From assembly GCA_964625865.1 (NCBI GenBank), contig CAZVEV010000117.1, forward strand, positions 1 to 16,630: 16,630 nucleotides of DNA. Reading direction: 5' to 3'. The notes under the pieces are model-generated. The model had not been told where the DNA came from. It made no database searches and worked only from the letters and a program-made list of their open reading frames with translations. A program made the position numbers and the translations under genes. Origin of the DNA: CAZVEV01 sp964625865 (GTDB lineage Bacteria > Planctomycetota > Phycisphaerae > SM23-33). Shown in pieces: positions 13,671 through 16,630 of this stretch. Position 1 is the first letter of the stretch. Each line of letters begins with the position of its first letter.

Positions 13671-15134
13671 ATGGCTGATGGACAATTGCCGGGCTATCTG
13701 CAATCAGCCCAGCCGAATCCGCCCGAGAACCGGGCACCGTGGTACAAGAACACGGCCCCCTCGTACGCGGGGATCTTCCTGTCGGTCCCGTTCATGGCCG
13801 GCCTGGCCGGCTCGCTGGCGTACGGAAGCCTGTGGGCGGGCGTCGTGGGCCTGATCGTTGGCGCGCTGTTCTGCTTCATTCTGTACTACGTTCCGGCGCT
13901 GCTGGGTCTGCGCACGGGCATGCCGCTGTACGTTGTCAGTTCCTCGACGTTCGGCACGCACGGGGGCATGCTGATCCCGACCCTGTTAATGGGCGTGCTC
14001 CAGATCGGATGGCACGCGTTCTTCACGTTTGCAGCAGCAGGGTTCTTCATGCAGGCCATCGGGTCTGATGCAGGGCCGAACACGGCGATGTTCTGGGGCG
14101 TGTGTGTTGTCTGGGGGCTCGTGCTTGCGTTCGTCGGGGCGGTTGGCATCGGCTGGTTGGCGTGGCTGTCGAGTTGGCTGCCGATCTTCCCGTTGATCAT
14201 GATCGTTATTGCGGCCTTTGCCAATGCAGGCGGGCTGGCGAGCTTCAAGGGGTCGGTGGCGCTGTCCGGCGAGGGGGCGGGCATGATCCCATTGCTGGGC
14301 TTGGGCGCGTTTGCCGCCTTGCAGACGACGGCCGGGTTCTTCGCGACAGCCGGCGCTGCGGGCGCGGATTTCGCGATGAACAGCCGAAACGAGAAGGATG
14401 TCGTCCTCGGTGGCTTCGTGGGAATCACGTTGGCGGCCCTGGTCGCCGGACTCTGCGCTCTGATCCTAATGGGTGGTGCAATCGGCAGTGACCCGTCCAT
14501 CCTCACGAGAGCCGAGCCGGGCACGTTTGACGTGTTCAAGTTCTCAATCGCCCACGTGGGCGGGTTCATGGCCACGATTATGGCCTGGGTGTTCGTGATC
14601 GCATGCATCTGTCCGACGGGGTTCTGCGCGTTCCTCGCGGGCAACGTCTTCTCAACCTTGGCACCCAAGGCGCCTCGTAAGGCACTTACACTCGGTGCCG
14701 GCGTGATCGGGATCATCCTGGCTGCGACGGGCGTAGCGGCTGACCTCGTCGGGTTCTTCCTGCTGATCGGTGCATCATTCGGGCCGATCGTCGGCGCAAT
14801 CACGGCAGAGTATCTCCGCCACGGCAAGTGGATGGGACCGCGGAAGGGCATCAACTTCGCCGGGTACATCGCCTGGGCTATCGGGTTCGCGGTAGGTATC
14901 CTGGGCAACATTCCGGTCATCGGGTTCTCCTACGGTCTCTCGACGCTGCTGTCATTCATCGTGGGCTTCGCCGTGTACCTGGTCCTGTGCGAGGTCGGTC
15001 TGGAACCGCCGGTGGTTGAGCTGGCCCCCGCTGGCGAGGCGCCTGCTGACGAGACGCCGGCTGCTCCCGTCGAGGAAGAGGAAACTCCCGCCGCCGAAGG
15101 CGATGAACCGGCCGCGGACGAGACGGCCGAGTAG
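13671..15134 (+). CDS. NCS1-family transporter (cytosine permease-like)
   Basis: A 487-aa inner-membrane protein with about 12 hydrophobic segments between residues 35 and 443, the usual size and topology of nucleobase:cation symporter-1 proteins. The N-terminus PPENRAPWYKNTAPSYAGIF and the TM6-7 stretch GADFAMNSRNEKDVVLGGFV (Asp233-Phe234) match the family pattern, in which a D-F follows the substrate-binding helix and a charged loop comes next. It should import a nucleobase or related small N-heterocycle or amide, driven by H+ or Na+; the substrate cannot be fixed from sequence. Residues 445-487 form an acidic Glu/Ala/Pro-rich cytoplasmic tail not typical of CodB. The ATG at 13671 is preceded by GAAAGGA; in-frame starts at 13656 (ATG) and 13587 (GTG) are less well placed. 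It is a single gene with its own terminator, and no catabolic partner (such as a deaminase) is adjacent. Confidence 0.82.
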   Translation: MADGQLPGYLQSAQPNPPENRAPWYKNTAPSYAGIFLSVPFMAGLAGSLAYGSLWAGVVGLIVGALFCFILYYVPALLGLRTGMPLYVVSSSTFGTHGGMLIPTLLMGVLQIGWHAFFTFAAAGFFMQAIGSDAGPNTAMFWGVCVVWGLVLAFVGAVGIGWLAWLSSWLPIFPLIMIVIAAFANAGGLASFKGSVALSGEGAGMIPLLGLGAFAALQTTAGFFATAGAAGADFAMNSRNEKDVVLGGFVGITLAALVAGLCALILMGGAIGSDPSILTRAEPGTFDVFKFSIAHVGGFMATIMAWVFVIACICPTGFCAFLAGNVFSTLAPKAPRKALTLGAGVIGIILAATGVAADLVGFFLLIGASFGPIVGAITAEYLRHGKWMGPRKGINFAGYIAWAIGFAVGILGNIPVIGFSYGLSTLLSFIVGFAVYLVLCEVGLEPPVVELAPAGEAPADETPAAPVEEEETPAAEGDEPAADETAE

Positions 15135-15180
15135 GCCGGTCGCATGAGAATCCCGCGAGGTCAGTCTGCGGGACGAGTAG

Positions 15181-15221
15181 AACGAAACGAGGCCCGTCGC
15201 TTGCGGCGGGCCTCGTCGTTT
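15181..15221 (+). terminator. Intrinsic terminator after the NCS1 gene
   Basis: A strong hairpin with the core CGAGGCCCG (15188-15196) pairing with CGGGCCTCG (15207-15215). The stem extends through AACGAAA and TCGTTT flanks, has a short loop and a modest T-run on the + side. A weaker 6-bp hairpin (TCCCGC-N11-GCGGGA, 15151-15173) precedes it. Confidence 0.75.
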
Positions 15222-15251
15222 GCCCACGTCGGTCAAGGCGCTCGACGCGCC

Positions 15252-15296
15252 TGCCAATCTGACGCTCTGCGGGGCCCCGGGGGGCAGGATTTGGCA
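15252..15296. promoter_or_regulatory. Inverted repeat upstream of the dnaK promoter, possible activator site
   Basis: TGCCAA (15252-15257) and TTGGCA (15291-15296) flank a GC-rich palindromic core (GGGGCCCC, 15271-15278). It lies about 60-100 bp upstream of a sigma-54 promoter, where enhancer-binding proteins usually sit. It could also be a plain hairpin; evidence is weak. Confidence 0.25.
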
Positions 15297-15352
15297 TGAG
15301 ATGGCGGGGTGCTCCTGCAGGCAACTTCCGTAAAAAAGGTGCTTTAGCGTCA

Positions 15353-15368
15353 TGGCACGGTCGTTGCA
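15353..15368 (+). promoter_or_regulatory. Sigma-54 (-24/-12) promoter upstream of dnaK
   Basis: TGGCACGGTCGTTGCA matches the sigma-54 consensus TGGCAC-R-N4-TTGCW at every fixed position, with the correct GG-to-GC spacing. The expected start point is near 15379, giving a leader of about 80 nt. A short A-tract (15332-15337) lies just upstream. No CIRCE element (TTAGCACTC-N9-GAGTGCTAA) and no clear sigma-70 or sigma-32 promoter is seen between 15222 and 15459. Confidence 0.75.
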
Positions 15369-15459
15369 ACTCCATTGGCGGGTGAATCACGCCCCCGGTG
15401 GGTCTGCGGCGACCCGCCGCGACGTCGATCCGCCGGTGGCGGACAGGAGTGAGAGAATC

Positions 15460-16630
15460 ATGGCGACGAACAAGATTATCGGAATCGACCTGGGAACGAC
15501 CAACAGCGTGGTGGCCGTCATGGAAGGCGCCGAGCCGAAGGTCCTGATCAACCACCAGGGCGCGCGGACCACGCCGAGCGTGGTGGGCTTCACCGACAAG
15601 GGCGAGCGTCTGGTGGGCCAGCCCGCGCGACACCAGCAGGTGACCAACCCCACGCACACGGTCTTCTCGATCAAGCGGTTCATGGGGCGGCGCCACCGCG
15701 AGGTGTCCTCCGAGGAAAAGCAGGTGCCCTACCAGGTCACCGGCGGACCGGACGAACTGGTCAAGGTCAAGGTCCGCGACAAGGAGTACACCCCGCAGGA
15801 AGTCAGCGCGATGGTGCTCCAGGAACTCAAAAAGGTCGCTGAAGACTATCTCGGCGACGAGGTGACCCGTGCGGTGATCACCGTGCCGGCTTACTTCAAC
15901 GACTCGCAGCGCACGGCCACCAAGGAAGCCGGCGAGATCGCGGGCCTGACCGTCGAGCGAATCATCAACGAACCGACGGCCGCCGCGCTGGCCTACGGGC
16001 TCGAGAAGAAGACCAACGAGAAGGTCGCGGTCTTCGACTTCGGCGGCGGGACGTTCGATATCTCGATCCTCGACATCGGCGACAACGTCTTCGAAGTGCT
16101 CAGCACCAACGGCGACACGCACCTGGGAGGCGACGACCTGGACGAGATCCTCATCGGCCACATCGCCGACGAGTTCAAGCGGACCGAGGGCATCGACCTG
16201 CGGAAGGACCCGATGGCGCTTCAGCGGCTGAAGGAGGCCGCCGAGAAGGCCAAGTGCGAACTGTCCACCGCGATGGAAGCCAACGTGAACCTGCCCTTCA
16301 TCACCGCCACCGCCGACGGGCCCAAGCACCTGACGATGACGCTGACCCGGGCGAAGTTCGAGCAGTTGTGCGAACCGGTCTTCAACCGCCTGGTCGGCCC
16401 GTGCAGGCGGGCGCTGGCCGACGCGAACCTGTCGGCCGGCGACGTCGACGAGGTGATCCTGGTCGGCGGGTCCACCCGCGTGCCTCGCGTCCGCGAGATC
16501 ACCAAGGGCACGTTCGGCAAGGAGCCGAACAAGTCCGTCAACCCCGACGAGGTGGTCGCCATCGGCGCCGCCATCCAGGGCGCGATCCTGGCCGGCGAGG
16601 TCGAGGAGCAGATGGTCCTGCTGGACGTCA
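15460..16630 (+). CDS. dnaK: Hsp70 chaperone DnaK, N-terminal part (cut by window end)
   Basis: The first 390 residues of the ATP-dependent Hsp70 chaperone, which works with DnaJ and GrpE in cytoplasmic protein folding. The whole nucleotide-binding domain is present: phosphate-1 motif GIDLGTTNS (residues 8-16), AVITVPAYFNDSQR and the following NEPTAAALAYG, phosphate-2 motif FDFGGGTFDIS (192-202), THLGGDDLD, and the adenosine motif VGGSTRVPRV (335-344). The frame runs into the interdomain linker (VLLDV) at the last base, so the substrate-binding domain lies beyond the window. The region of residues about 75-110 has the insertion typical of Gram-negative-type DnaK. The ATG at 15460 has AGGAG 10 nt upstream. 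The gene is not preceded by hrcA or grpE; its immediate upstream neighbour is an unrelated transporter with a terminator. Confidence 0.97.
   Translation, partial: MATNKIIGIDLGTTNSVVAVMEGAEPKVLINHQGARTTPSVVGFTDKGERLVGQPARHQQVTNPTHTVFSIKRFMGRRHREVSSEEKQVPYQVTGGPDELVKVKVRDKEYTPQEVSAMVLQELKKVAEDYLGDEVTRAVITVPAYFNDSQRTATKEAGEIAGLTVERIINEPTAAALAYGLEKKTNEKVAVFDFGGGTFDISILDIGDNVFEVLSTNGDTHLGGDDLDEILIGHIADEFKRTEGIDLRKDPMALQRLKEAAEKAKCELSTAMEANVNLPFITATADGPKHLTMTLTRAKFEQLCEPVFNRLVGPCRRALADANLSAGDVDEVILVGGSTRVPRVREITKGTFGKEPNKSVNPDEVVAIGAAIQGAILAGEVEEQMVLLDV

Noticed and set aside
12824..13678. A 284-aa open frame on the plus strand
   Set aside because: It runs through the MITE-like element and the inverted repeats and overlaps the transporter start. 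Its composition is not protein-like and no ribosome binding site is present.
15340..15358. GTGC...GCAC pairing near dnaK as a CIRCE element
   Set aside because: It lacks the TTAGCACTC-N9-GAGTGCTAA arms and spacing; the GCAC is part of the sigma-54 -24 box.

Overview
The window is high-GC and gene-dense. The gene content points to a planctomycete, most likely of the Phycisphaerae type. The main clues are a XylR-like AraC regulator with a periplasmic-binding-like sensor domain and no N-terminal HTH, two exported HEAT-repeat proteins, and a cysteine-containing mini-protein of a style I associate with that group. The lineage is an inference from gene style, not from a marker gene.

Layout. (1) 96-1259 (+): XylR-like transcription factor. 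It converges on (2) 1727-3148 (-): a lipoprotein built of about 14 HEAT/PBS-lyase repeats. The 467-bp gap between them has no convincing gene but holds several inverted repeats. (3) 3279-10203 (+): a heavy-metal efflux (HME-RND) locus read divergently from the HEAT lipoprotein. Its order is a small exported Cys protein, an outer-membrane lipoprotein of the TolC/CzcC type, a CzcB/CusB-type adaptor and a CzcA/CusA-type pump. The last three genes are tightly packed (4-nt overlap, then a 38-nt gap with a strong ribosome binding site). A promoter next to the small gene is placed so that its mRNA would be almost leaderless. (4) 10169-10313: a 28-bp direct repeat that begins inside the end of the pump gene and flanks a 24-bp-arm hairpin. 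(5) 10605-12755 (+): an exported HEAT-repeat protein carrying what looks like a degenerate response-regulator receiver fold. It is preceded by a consensus sigma-70 promoter and followed by a clear terminator. (6) 12816-13670: a mostly non-coding stretch with a MITE-like inverted-repeat element, a probable minus-strand Cys-containing mini-protein and operator-like dyads. (7) 13671-15134 (+): an NCS1-family (cytosine-permease-like) transporter with an acidic tail and a downstream terminator. (8) 15460-16630 (+): the 5' part of dnaK (ATPase domain only), preceded by a full-consensus sigma-54 (-24/-12) promoter.

How they work together. The pump, adaptor and outer-membrane protein should form a tripartite channel that expels metal cations from the periplasm or cytoplasm. 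The His-rich arm and duplicated Cys motif of the adaptor, plus the small exported Cys protein, look like periplasmic metal-handling parts added to the standard set. No MerR, ArsR or two-component metal sensor is present here. The most unusual points are the near-leaderless small protein heading the efflux operon, the Cys/His decorations of the adaptor, the receiver-like domain in a predicted exported protein, and the sigma-54 promoter before dnaK.
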